From the NCBI RefSeq assembly GCF_003097235.1, contig NZ_QEQQ01000006.1, positions 1 through 64,000 on the forward strand: a stretch of 64,000 nucleotides of DNA, given 5' to 3'. The notes beneath the pieces were generated by a model. The model was not told where the DNA came from. It saw only the letters and a list, made by a program, of their open reading frames with translations, and searched no databases. A program made the translations under genes and the position numbers. This stretch comes from Pseudomonas sp. CC120222-01a (GTDB taxonomy: Bacteria > Pseudomonadota > Gammaproteobacteria > Pseudomonadales > Pseudomonadaceae). This document shows positions 8,313 through 16,900 of this stretch, one piece after another (positions within the stretch are counted from its first letter, which is position 1; every line of letters starts with the position of its first letter).

Positions 8313-10025
8313 ATGCGCATCCTTCTGCTCTTCCTGACGTTCCTCCTGGCTGGCCCGTTGCAGGCCAACCCGTTCGACGCCAAACCCGACTTCCTGCCGG
8401 TCAACCAGGCGTTCGTGCTCACTCACGACCGCCAGGCCGATGGCCAGATGCGCCTGTACTTCCAGATCAAGCAGGGGTATTACCTGTACCAGAAGCGCCT
8501 GAAGTTCGACGGCTTGACTGCCGAACAACAGCCGCAACTCCCCCCCGCCCTCAATCACCATGACGAATTCTTTGGTGACAGTGCGGTGTACCGCGACCAG
8601 CTCGAACTGCTGATCCCGGCCAATGCCCAGGGCCAGTTGCGCCTGGGCTGGCAGGGGTGTGCCGATGCAGGCCTGTGCTACCCGCCGCAGACCACCGCCA
8701 TCGACCTGGGCGGCAGCGCGACGCCGGCCGCCGAACAAGCCAGCGACCAAGCACTGGCCAGCGGCCTGCAAAGCGCCAGCCTGGCCTGGAGCCTGCTGGC
8801 GTTCTTCGGCCTCGGCCTGCTGCTGGCCTTCACCCCCTGCTCGCTGCCGATGCTGCCGATTCTCGCTGGCCTGGTCCTGGGCAACGGTGCCAGCGCCCGG
8901 CGTGGTTGGCTGCTGGCCGGCGTGTATGTACTGAGCATGGCGCTGGTGTATGCGGCCCTGGGCGTGGTCGCGGCGCTGCTGGGGGCCAGCCTGCAGGCGT
9001 GGCTGCAGCAACCCTGGCTGCTGGGCAGCCTGGCCGGCTTGTTCATCCTCCTCGCCCTGCCGATGTTCGGCGCCTTCGAACTGCAACTGCCGGCGGCCCT
9101 GCGCGATCGCCTCGACCGCGCCGGCCAAGGCACCCGTGGCGGCAACCTGTACGGCGCAGCGCTGCTGGGCGCCCTTTCCGGCCTGCTGCTCGGCCCCTGC
9201 ATGACCGCGCCGTTGGCGGGTGCGCTGCTGTTCATCGCGCAAAGCGGCGATGTGCTGCAGGGTGCGCTGGTGCTGTTCAGCCTCGGCCTGGGCATGGGCG
9301 TGCCGCTGCTGTTGCTGGTGACCCTGGGCAACCGTTACCTGCCACGCCCGGGCGCATGGATGAACCGGGTCAAGGGCGTGTTCGGCTTCGTGTTCCTGGC
9401 CATGGCCCTGTACACCGTGCGCAGCCTGCTCGCCGCCCCGGTGTTGCTGGCCTTGAGCGGTGCCTGGCTGATCGCCCTGGGCTGGGCCATGTGGCCAGCC
9501 CTGCAGCGCTTGCCGGCGTTGCGTGCGGTACCGCTGCTGGGCGCCTTGTGGGGTGGCCTGCTGCTGGTCGGCGCTGCTGCGGGGGGCGACGATCTCTGGC
9601 AACCGTTGCGGCCGTTCGCCGGCGGCAGCGCAGTTGCCACCGTACAAAAGGCCGACGAGCATTTCGTCACGGTCAGCAGCCCTGAAGCCCTGCAACGCGA
9701 ACTGGATGCCGCCAAGGCCCGCGGCCAGTGGGTGATGGTCGACTACTACGCCGACTGGTGCGTGTCGTGCAAGGTCATGGAAAAGCAGGTGTTCACCCGC
9801 CCCGACGTGCAAACCAGCCTGGCCGGCGTGCACCTGCTGCGCCTCGACGTGACCGCCGACTCCGCCGCCAGCCGCGCCCTGTTGCAGCGCTACCAGGTAC
9901 CCGGCCCGCCGAGCATCATCTGGCTCGGCCCGGAAGGCGAAGAGCGCCGCGCACGGCGCATCACCGGTGAGGTGGATGCCGCCGCGTTCCTGCAACACTG
10001 GACCCAGACCCGGAGCCAAGGCTGA
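8313..10025 (+). CDS. dsbD: Thiol:disulfide interchange protein DsbD-like (second copy type)
   Basis: 570 residues. A signal peptide (MRILLLFLTFLLAGPLQA) leads into the periplasmic alpha domain with its DAGLCYPP cysteine pair (about 110-116). A multi-span membrane beta domain follows, with conserved cysteines in FTPCSLPMLPIL and GPCMTAPLAG. The C-terminal thioredoxin gamma domain has YADWCVSCK near 479-487. DsbD carries electrons from cytoplasmic thioredoxin across the membrane to keep periplasmic isomerases reduced. ATG 8313 is chosen because the signal peptide starts there and AAGG lies upstream. Its TGA overlaps the ATG of the next gene, so the three redox genes form one operon whose likely final acceptor is DsbG. 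Confidence 0.93.
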   Translation: MRILLLFLTFLLAGPLQANPFDAKPDFLPVNQAFVLTHDRQADGQMRLYFQIKQGYYLYQKRLKFDGLTAEQQPQLPPALNHHDEFFGDSAVYRDQLELLIPANAQGQLRLGWQGCADAGLCYPPQTTAIDLGGSATPAAEQASDQALASGLQSASLAWSLLAFFGLGLLLAFTPCSLPMLPILAGLVLGNGASARRGWLLAGVYVLSMALVYAALGVVAALLGASLQAWLQQPWLLGSLAGLFILLALPMFGAFELQLPAALRDRLDRAGQGTRGGNLYGAALLGALSGLLLGPCMTAPLAGALLFIAQSGDVLQGALVLFSLGLGMGVPLLLLVTLGNRYLPRPGAWMNRVKGVFGFVFLAMALYTVRSLLAAPVLLALSGAWLIALGWAMWPALQRLPALRAVPLLGALWGGLLLVGAAAGGDDLWQPLRPFAGGSAVATVQKADEHFVTVSSPEALQRELDAAKARGQWVMVDYYADWCVSCKVMEKQVFTRPDVQTSLAGVHLLRLDVTADSAASRALLQRYQVPGPPSIIWLGPEGEERRARRITGEVDAAAFLQHWTQTRSQG

Positions 10026-10861
10026 TGCTGACGGTAACCCTCGGGCCGTTGACCATGGCCCTCAACCACCTGCTGATGCTCACCGCCCTCGGCGTTGCCT
10101 GCCTGGTTGGCTGGTGGGTCGCCCGGCGGGGCGGCGAAAGCCCGGAATCGGCGCTGTTCAACCTGTTCCTGGTCGGTCTGCTGTGCGCCCGCCTGGGTTT
10201 CGTGCTGGCCTACTGGCCGATGTACCGCGACGACCTGGTGCAAGTCATCGACATCCGTGACGGCGGCTTCCTGCTCTGGTCGGGCCTGATCGGCATCGTC
10301 CTCGCCACCCTATGGCAAGGCTGGCGCCAGCCTGGCCTGCGGCGCCCGCTGGGCTGGGCACTGTTCAGCGGTGCGTTGTTCTGGGGCCTGACCAGCCTGG
10401 GCAGCCACCTGTACAGCAAGGGCACCGCACTGCCCGAACTGAGCCTGCGCAATGCCGCTGGCCAGTCGGTGGCCCTGCACAGCTACCGTGGCAAACCGCT
10501 GGTGATCAATATCTGGGCTACCTGGTGCCCGCCCTGCCGCCGGGAAATGCCGGTGCTGCAACAGGCCCAGGGCGAATACCCCCATGTGACCTTCATCTTC
10601 GTCAACCAGGGCGAGACGCCGGAAAACGTCACGACCTTCCTCGCCACCACCGGGCTGAGCCTGACCCATGTGCTGTTCGACGGCACCGGCGCGCTCGCCC
10701 AGCGGGTCGGCTCGATGGCCCTGCCCACCACCCTGTTCTACGACGCCGACGGCCGCCTGATCGGCAGCCACCTCGGCGAGCTGTCGCGGGCCAGCCTGCG
10801 TCATGCCCTGGAACCTTTCGAGCGGGCCAAGGTGCCCGCCCCTGCCGCACAAGGAAACTGA
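10025..10861 (+). CDS. TlpA-like membrane-anchored thioredoxin with Lgt-like N-terminal membrane segment
   Basis: 278 residues. The first ~130 residues form several membrane segments resembling part of a prolipoprotein diacylglyceryl transferase fold. A periplasmic TlpA/ResA-type thioredoxin domain follows, with WATWCPPCRRE (W at 167, cysteines 168 and 171) and the cis-Pro-bearing MALPTTLFYD. TlpA proteins reduce periplasmic disulfides, often during cytochrome c or copper-site maturation. It starts by overlap with the dsbD-like stop and is followed after 1 bp by dsbG. The Lgt-like resemblance is by topology only, and no transferase activity is implied. Confidence 0.9.
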   Translation: MLTVTLGPLTMALNHLLMLTALGVACLVGWWVARRGGESPESALFNLFLVGLLCARLGFVLAYWPMYRDDLVQVIDIRDGGFLLWSGLIGIVLATLWQGWRQPGLRRPLGWALFSGALFWGLTSLGSHLYSKGTALPELSLRNAAGQSVALHSYRGKPLVINIWATWCPPCRREMPVLQQAQGEYPHVTFIFVNQGETPENVTTFLATTGLSLTHVLFDGTGALAQRVGSMALPTTLFYDADGRLIGSHLGELSRASLRHALEPFERAKVPAPAAQGN

Positions 10862-10862
10862 C

Positions 10863-11621
10863 ATGCGATTGACTGCCCTGCTGCCCCTGTCCCTGGCCCT
10901 GCTGGCCGCTCCGCTGGTCCAGGCCGAAGACCTGCCCAAGGCGATCCAGCAACTGCAAGCCAAGGGCGCCGAGATCAAGGGCAGCTTCGATGCGCCCAAC
11001 GGCCTGCGCGGTTATGCCGCCGAGTACCAGAAAAGTGCCCTGGCGCTGTACCTGACCCCCGACGGCAAGCACGTGCTGGTCGGCAGCCTGTTCGACGAAC
11101 AAGGCAAGGACCTCAGCGCCGAGCCGCTGCAGAAGCTGGTGTACGCGCCAATGAGCAAAGAGATCTGGGCGAAGATGGAAAAAACCGCCTGGATCGCCGA
11201 CGGCAAGGACAGCGCGCCGCGCAAGGTGTACCTGTTCAGCGACCCCAACTGCCCGTACTGCAACATGTTCTGGGAGCAGGCGCGGCCCTGGGTAGACTCG
11301 GGCAAGGTGCAGTTGCGTCATATCATGGTCGGCATCATCCGCGAGGACAGCCCGGGCAAGTCGGCGGCACTGCTGGCCGCCAAGGACCCGGCCAAGGCGC
11401 TGCATGAGCACGAGAAAGCGGGCAAGGCGAGTGCCTTGAAGCCGCTGGACAAGGTGCCAGATGCCGTGCAGCAGAAGCTGGCGGCGAACATGGCACTGAT
11501 GGATGAGATGGGGCTGCAGGCGACACCAGCGATCTTCTATCAGGATGAGCAGGGCAACCTGCAGAGCCAGCAAGGCGCACCGCGGCCCGAATTGCTCGGG
11601 AAGATTCTCGGCAAGCGCTGA
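10863..11621 (+). CDS. dsbG: Thiol:disulfide interchange protein DsbG
   Basis: 252 residues with a signal peptide (about 1-20, ending VQA), an N-terminal dimerisation region and a C-terminal thioredoxin fold with DPNCPYCNMFW (active-site Cys130-Pro-Tyr-Cys133) and the TPAIFY cis-Pro loop. DsbG is a periplasmic isomerase/reductase that protects single cysteines from sulfenylation and is kept reduced by DsbD. It closes the dsbD-tlpA-dsbG operon. The last 72 bp (11550-11621) recur at 13717-13788 with 7 mismatches, downstream of an inserted ABC transporter pair, so the 3' end of this gene is a recombination junction. Confidence 0.93.
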   Translation: MRLTALLPLSLALLAAPLVQAEDLPKAIQQLQAKGAEIKGSFDAPNGLRGYAAEYQKSALALYLTPDGKHVLVGSLFDEQGKDLSAEPLQKLVYAPMSKEIWAKMEKTAWIADGKDSAPRKVYLFSDPNCPYCNMFWEQARPWVDSGKVQLRHIMVGIIREDSPGKSAALLAAKDPAKALHEHEKAGKASALKPLDKVPDAVQQKLAANMALMDEMGLQATPAIFYQDEQGNLQSQQGAPRPELLGKILGKR

Positions 11622-11640
11622 GAACTCGATCGCCCGCTCC

Positions 11641-11673
11641 GGCCCATTCGCGGGACGAGCCCGCTTCCACATC
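11641..11673. repeat. Single REP-type palindrome after dsbG
   Basis: ATTCGCGGG-ACGA-GCCCGCT with a trailing TCCACA matches the Pseudomonas REP half unit seen elsewhere in the window. It is degenerate and unpaired, unlike the other copies, consistent with disruption by the foreign segment that starts here. Confidence 0.7.
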
Positions 11674-11704
11674 CCCCCAAAAAATTCAAGCCTTGCGGAG
11701 TACC

Positions 11705-11838
11705 TGAACTGCGCCCCTGACTTTGGACAAAAATCCAACCTCAAGGGCGTTTCACATGAGGCAAGTACACCAGAGAGTTCAAGCTTGCCGGAAAAGGCAT
11801 ATATGAGAGCGAGCCAAAACGTCTTGAAACAATCTAAC
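11705..11838 (+). mobile_element. Left-end relic of an IS3-family element with frameshifted OrfA start
   Basis: TGAACTGCGCCCCTGACTTTGGACA (11705-11729 region) resembles the left termini of IS150-group IS3 elements. A short leader follows, then an ATG at 11756. One base out of frame with that ATG the DNA reads G-K-Y-T-R-E-F-K-L (11760-11786), a typical OrfA N-terminus, followed by decayed sequence and a stop near 11838. No transposase remains. I read this as a truncated, frameshifted relic inside the foreign segment. Family assignment is from motif memory only. Confidence 0.45.
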
Positions 11839-12079
11839 CCGACTAGACAGCGCATCGACTGGTTCGGCACCCGAAGGCAATAGAACCAAAAAAGTAGAAA
11901 CTTCCGATATCACGCAGGGATTTTTCGCACAAAGAGAAATTAAAAAACCTACATTAACCAGCTGTAACCGCAGCGATAACTGATCAAAGCAAGAGTTCTC
12001 CACAGCCCCTTCCTACAACCACTTCTCCAGAACAAACATAACCATTGCACCCGTCCACCCAATTGCCATCCTCAACGCA

Positions 12080-12108
12080 TTGACAATGAAACGCCCAACC
12101 TCTAAACC
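12080..12108 (+). promoter_or_regulatory. Possible sigma-70 promoter before the exporter genes
   Basis: TTGACA at 12080-12085 is a perfect -35 box, with a weak -10 TAAACC at 12103-12108 after 17 bases. It would transcribe the small ORF at 12159 and the ABC genes. The rest of 11840-12158 is AT-rich and I see no gene in it. Confidence 0.3.
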
Positions 12109-12158
12109 TGTAGACACCCGCAAGCGGCGATAGAAACCCGTACAACCAAGGAACCTTC

Positions 12159-12329
12159 ATGAAAGCTCAATACAACACCAAAACCATTACACGCATGCCG
12201 ACACTGACGCCACCACATACCCATCACCAAGAATGGTATATTTCACATGCCAAACCAACTAACCATCACAATCATAAACACCAAGAAGATCCTTTGCATT
12301 ACACGAACCTTAACCCTGGAACACCTTAG
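12159..12329 (+). CDS. Possible His-rich 56-residue peptide
   Basis: An ATG preceded by AAGGA at a 6-base spacing opens a 56-codon frame to TAG at 12327-12329. The product is polar and rich in His (9), Thr, Pro and Asn, with no hydrophobic segment: MKAQYNTKTITRMPTLTPPH then HH, NHH and HKH clusters. It overlaps the first 83 bp of the ABC permease in another frame. The ribosome-binding site here is better than that of the permease, so it could be a leader that couples translation, or a small secreted or metal-binding peptide handled by the exporter. It may equally be chance. No family recognised. Confidence 0.3.
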   Translation: MKAQYNTKTITRMPTLTPPHTHHQEWYISHAKPTNHHNHKHQEDPLHYTNLNPGTP

Positions 12330-13005
12330 AGAGCCCACTGCCCTTATATGGTCAGCAGTCGCACCCTGCCTGCTTTTCCTGTTGACACAGGAGCATATGG
12401 AAGCACGACCCGCCCGTAACGACACCTATATTGTGTCCTCATCGTGGTTCTACTCGTATATCTCTGCAAGCGTTGCATTTTTTGGATTCAGCTTTTATCT
12501 AATCGGAAGAAGAGAAAGCGGATTCACCAGATCTTTTATCTATCAGCGCAGCGCCATCGGGCGCTACCTGGCAGCGCACTTCCTTAGCTACACCGCAGTG
12601 AGCGTGCTCTATGCCGTTTTATTTTATTTGACCACCAAGCCGCTCTACGGCGAATACCTGATAAGTGAACTGCTGTACCTGACTGCATGCTTCTACACCA
12701 GCTTTATGTTTTTTTGCTGTATTGGGCTCGTGGTCGCTGCGCTCCCCATCAAATTCAATACTGCCAGCACTTTATTTTCACTTCTTTCTTATCTCATGCT
12801 GCTCTCAGGCTACTCGGGCACCTTGCAACCTTACTCTATGTCCCATAGCGCATTTGCGTTAAACCCGCTGCAACTGAGCAGCAAACTCTTCAACCATGAA
12901 GCACCCCTACTGACTTCCTTCTGCATCGCGCTCGCGGCGCTGCTCACCGGGCTTTACCTCACTGGGCGACACTTAAGAACCCAACCTGTCTGGAGCAGAT
13001 ACTAA
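12247..13005 (+). CDS. ABC-2-type transporter permease
   Basis: 252 residues with about six hydrophobic segments and the EHLREPTALIWSAVAPC motif after a short cytosolic N-terminus, as in ABC-2 export permeases. It ends 1 base before the ATPase ATG, so the two form an operon. Codon use is AT-richer than flanking Pseudomonas genes, with rare codons such as TTA, ATA and AGA frequent, pointing to horizontal transfer. The ATG at 12247 has a poor ribosome-binding site, so translation may be coupled to the small ORF that overlaps its start. The substrate is unknown. Confidence 0.85.
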   Translation: MPNQLTITIINTKKILCITRTLTLEHLREPTALIWSAVAPCLLFLLTQEHMEARPARNDTYIVSSSWFYSYISASVAFFGFSFYLIGRRESGFTRSFIYQRSAIGRYLAAHFLSYTAVSVLYAVLFYLTTKPLYGEYLISELLYLTACFYTSFMFFCCIGLVVAALPIKFNTASTLFSLLSYLMLLSGYSGTLQPYSMSHSAFALNPLQLSSKLFNHEAPLLTSFCIALAALLTGLYLTGRHLRTQPVWSRY

Positions 13006-13716
13006 ATGAACCTACTCAGCTTAATCGACCTGTGCTTCAGTTATAAAGACATGCCGCTGATGAAAGAAGTTACACTCAACCTGAAGCCAGGTGAATTGAT
13101 AGGTATTTTAGGCAGCAACGGCGCCGGCAAAACAACATTATTTGATCTCATCTGCAATGTAAAAAAACCTTCAACCGGACACATTTTCAACTCAGCAAAG
13201 AGACAAATTTATCCTACCCAGATCCTTACACCGCCGCCGTTGCTGCGCATGAGCGAAACAGGTGATCTCATCAGGCACCTGAACTCATCCATTGCCCCCA
13301 CCCAAAGCGAAATGCTGGCCCGCTTAGCAAGATGGTCACCGTCACTTTACAAACGGTACAGCTTAATATCCCAGAAGAAAGTCGCCCGTTGCAGCTACGG
13401 TGAGGTCCGCAGCTACTTCACGCTTACGCTATTACTGCTGGAGAGTGATTTGATCATCCTCGACGAACCGACTGCAGGTGTGGACGCGGAGTTCAGGTAT
13501 TACATCTGGCTAGCCATCAACAGTGCGCGCCAAGAAGGTGCAAGCGTGCTGGTGTCTTCCCATTACACCGAAGAGATCGCGGCAAATTGTGACCGTTTCT
13601 ACATGCTCGCCAATCAGCGGCTTGAGGCGTTTGATAGCGGCGGGGAATTTATGTCGCGTTACAACGCTTCATCACTCGATGAGGCATTCATCAAAGCGTC
13701 TTCTCATGAAGATTGA
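13006..13716 (+). CDS. ABC transporter ATP-binding protein
   Basis: 236 residues with Walker A GSNGAGKT (36-43), Walker B LIILDEPTAGVD (about 150-161) and the H-loop in VSSHYTEE (about 183-190). The signature motif is degenerate: ARCSYGEVRS (about 127-136) stands where LSGGQ is expected. It energises export with the upstream permease. Same low-GC codon use. The stop codon (13714-13716) is immediately followed, with no spacer, by a diverged copy of the dsbG 3' end, so the gene sits exactly at a recombination junction. Confidence 0.88.
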   Translation: MNLLSLIDLCFSYKDMPLMKEVTLNLKPGELIGILGSNGAGKTTLFDLICNVKKPSTGHIFNSAKRQIYPTQILTPPPLLRMSETGDLIRHLNSSIAPTQSEMLARLARWSPSLYKRYSLISQKKVARCSYGEVRSYFTLTLLLLESDLIILDEPTAGVDAEFRYYIWLAINSARQEGASVLVSSHYTEEIAANCDRFYMLANQRLEAFDSGGEFMSRYNASSLDEAFIKASSHED

Positions 13717-13788
13717 CAGGGAAAACTGCAAAGCCAGCAAGGGGCGCCACGGCCCGAGTTGCTCGGGAAGATTCTCGGCAAGCGCTGA
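13717..13788 (+). pseudogene. Second copy of the last 24 codons of dsbG
   Basis: 72 bp matching 11550-11621 at 65 positions, including the stop codon. Six of seven differences are silent and one changes Asn to Lys (QGNLQ versus QGKLQ). It therefore diverged while still coding, i.e. it is the tail of another dsbG allele rather than a recent duplication of the local one. Together with the local copy it brackets the ABC transporter segment as a direct repeat. There is no start or body. Confidence 0.85.
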
Positions 13789-13800
13789 TTGCAGTGCTGC

Positions 13801-13910
13801 CTGTGCCGGCCTCTTCGCGGGTGAACCCGCTCCCACAGGGATTGCGCATACCTCAAGGGCAGCGCAGTACCTGTGGGAGCGGGCGTGCCCGCGAAGAGGC
13901 CAGCACAGGC
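13801..13910. repeat. Facing pair of REP palindromes between dsbG relic and pvdL
   Basis: Two REP units in inverted orientation (13801-13840 and 13870-13910) share the cores CTTCGCGGG...CCCGCTCCCACAGG and its complement, so the whole block can form a long hairpin. It lies after the dsbG-tail repeat and at the 3' end of pvdL. It probably protects mRNA ends or acts as a transcription boundary. Confidence 0.85.
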
Positions 13911-13922
13911 TAGCCAATCAAC

Positions 13923-16900
13923 TTACAGTCCTTCGAGCTCGGCCATCAGATCACTGAGCCGATCAGCCTTGGCCTCATCCACCTCGCTACCCTGCAACCC
14001 GCGCACATACTCGGCCAACTCCTCCACCGTGCTGCACTCGAACATCGCCCGCAGCGGCACGTTCAGCTGCAACTGCTTCTGCACCCGCGAGGCGATCTGC
14101 GTGGCCAGCAGCGAATGCCCGCCCAGCTCGAAGAAGTTGTCATGCACACCGACACGTTCGGCCTTGAGCACGTCGGCCCAGATCCCGGCCAGCGCAGCCT
14201 CCAGCTCATCCCGCGGCGCCTGGTAAGCCTGGCTGTGCTGCCCACCGATCTCGATGGCCGGCAATGCCTTGCGATCAAGCTTGCCGTTGGCGTTGTGCGG
14301 CAGGCTGGCGAACCAGCCCCAGTGCAGCGGCACCATGTACTCCGGAAGCTCCGCACGCAGGCGCTGCTTGACCTGCTCCAGCAACGCGGCGTCGGCAGCC
14401 ACGCCCTGGTGCGCCACCAGATAGCCCACCAGGTGCTTGCCATTGGCACCTTCCTGCACCCCCACCGCCGCATCGCGAATCTCGGCCTGCTCGTGCAGAC
14501 GCGCCTCGATTTCGCCCAGCTCGATACGGTAGCCACGGATCTTCACCTGGTGGTCGATACGGCCGACATACTCCAGCACTCCGTCCGGGCGCTGCCGCGC
14601 CAGGTCACCGGTGCGGTACAAGCGCTCACCCGGCGCCCCGTGCGGGTGCGGGATGAAGGCCAGTGCCGTGCGCACCGGGTCGCCGACATAGCCACGGCCG
14701 ACGCCGGTGCCTGCCACGCACAGCTCGCCCACCGCCCCCAGCGGTACCAAAGCCTGATCCTCGCCATACAGGTACAGCCGGTTGTTGTCGGTCGGCGTGC
14801 CGATCGGCAGGTAACTGCCCTGGGTCGAGGCCATGTCGACGCGGAAGAAGGCCACGTCATCCGAGCACTCCGCCGGCCCGTAGGCATTGACCAGGCCGAT
14901 CTGCGGATAACGCTGCAGCCATTGCGCAGCGAGTTCCGGCGGCATCGCCTCGCCGGTCGGCAACATCCAGCGCAGGCCATCGAGTGCCTGATGATCGTTG
15001 GCCAGCATGCCCTGGATCAGCGATGGCACGCTTTCCAGCACCGTGATACCGGCGGCCTGCACATGCGCCAGCAAACCTTGCGGGTCATGGGCGATGGCGT
15101 TCGGCACGATCTCCACCCGGGCGCCGAACAACGGCGCGGCGAGGAACTGCCAGACCGAAATGTCGAAGCTCTGCGAGGCGGTCTGGGCGATCACGTCATG
15201 CTCGCTCAGGGCCAGGTATGGCACCTTGCTCAGCTGGTTGTTGAGCATCCCGCGCTGCTCGACCATCACGCCCTTGGGCAGCCCGGTAGAGCCGGAGGTG
15301 TAGATCACGTAGGCCAGGTTGTCCGGCCCGCTGTGGATGCCCGGGTTGTGGCTGGCGACGCCGCTGCCCTGCACCTCTTCCCACACCAGCAACTGCGGCC
15401 GCGTCGTACCCTCAAGTTGATCCAGCAACTGACGCGCCTGCTCGGCACAAGCCGCGCTGCACACCAGCACCGGCGTGCGGCTCAGCTCGATGATACGTTG
15501 CAGGCGCGCCGACGGCAGGCCCGGGTCCAGCGGCAGGTAGCCGGCGCCGGCCTTGAAGCTGCCGACGATCATGCCCAGCAGCGGAAGGCCACGTTCGGCC
15601 AGCAGGGCAACCGGCTGGTCGATGGCCACGCCCGCGGCAACCAGGGCATGGCCCAGGCGGTTGGCCGCGAGGTTCAGCCCGGCGTAGTCATAAGACGCTT
15701 CGAGGCATCGAGCGACGGTTCGCTCAGGATGGGCAGCCACCTGCGCTTCGAACAGTGCCACGTAGCTCTGTTCCAGCGGATAGGCGTGCACGGTGCGGTT
15801 GCAGTCGTCGAGCAGGAAGCGCTGTTCTTCCTCGCCCAGCAACGGCAATTCACTGACCTCCCCTTCAAAGCCCTGTACCAGCGCCAGCAGCAGGCGCTTG
15901 AACTCCGCCAGCAGACGCTCGACGGTCGGGTAGTCGAAGTAGCGCTGGTCGAATGACAGGTGCAGGCCCAGGTCATCACCCGGGTAGCACACTGCCGTCA
16001 ACGGGAAGTTGGTGTGGGTGCGGCCCGAGTCGGAAGTGGCATTGAGGTGCTGGGCATGGTCGAGCACTGCGGTTTCCACCGGGGCGTTCTCGAACACGAA
16101 CAAGCTGTTGAACAGCGGCTGGCCCTTGGGCAGTTCGCTGCAATCCTGGATCGCCACCAGCGGCAGGTACTCGTACTCGCGCAGCTCCATGTTGCGCTCC
16201 AGCACGCCCTGCAGCCACTTGCGCACGCTGCGGCGCTGGCCCGGCTCGGGCAGTTGCACGCGCAGGGCGATGCTGTTGATGAACAGGCCGACCGTGCGCT
16301 GCATCTGCGGCAGGCTCACCGGGCGCCCGGCCACGGTCACGCCGAAGGCCACGTCGCGGTCACCGCTGTAGCGCGCCAGCACCAGCGCCCAGGCCGCCTG
16401 GGCGAAAGTGTTGATGGTCAGCTGATGGGCCTGGGCCAGTTCGCGCAGGCGCACGCCATCACTCACCTCCAGGCGGGTGTAGCAGTCACCCACCACCATG
16501 CCGTCACCGGCGTGGTCGTTGCGCAGCGGGCGGTCGCTGGGGAGCGCCGTGGCGCGCTCGAAGCCGGCCAGGTTGGCCTGCCACCAGTTGCGCGCTTCGT
16601 CCATGTCCTGGCGCTGCAGCCAGCCGATGTAGTCGCGGTAGCGCGGCGGCACCGGCAACTGGGCCTGGCGGCCTTCGCCGAGGGCCTGGTAGAGCACGAA
16701 GAAATCGTTCATCAGCAACGAGCGGCACCAGGCATCGATGAGGATGTGGTGGTTGCTCATCATGAACCAGTAGCGCTCGTCATCGACCCGCACCAGGCGC
16801 AGGTGGAACGGCGCCTCCTGCAGCAGGGCAAAGCCCGCTTCCCGTTCCTGTTTGTGCAGGGCTTGCAGGCGTGCCTCCTGGGCCGCCTCATCAAGGCCGC

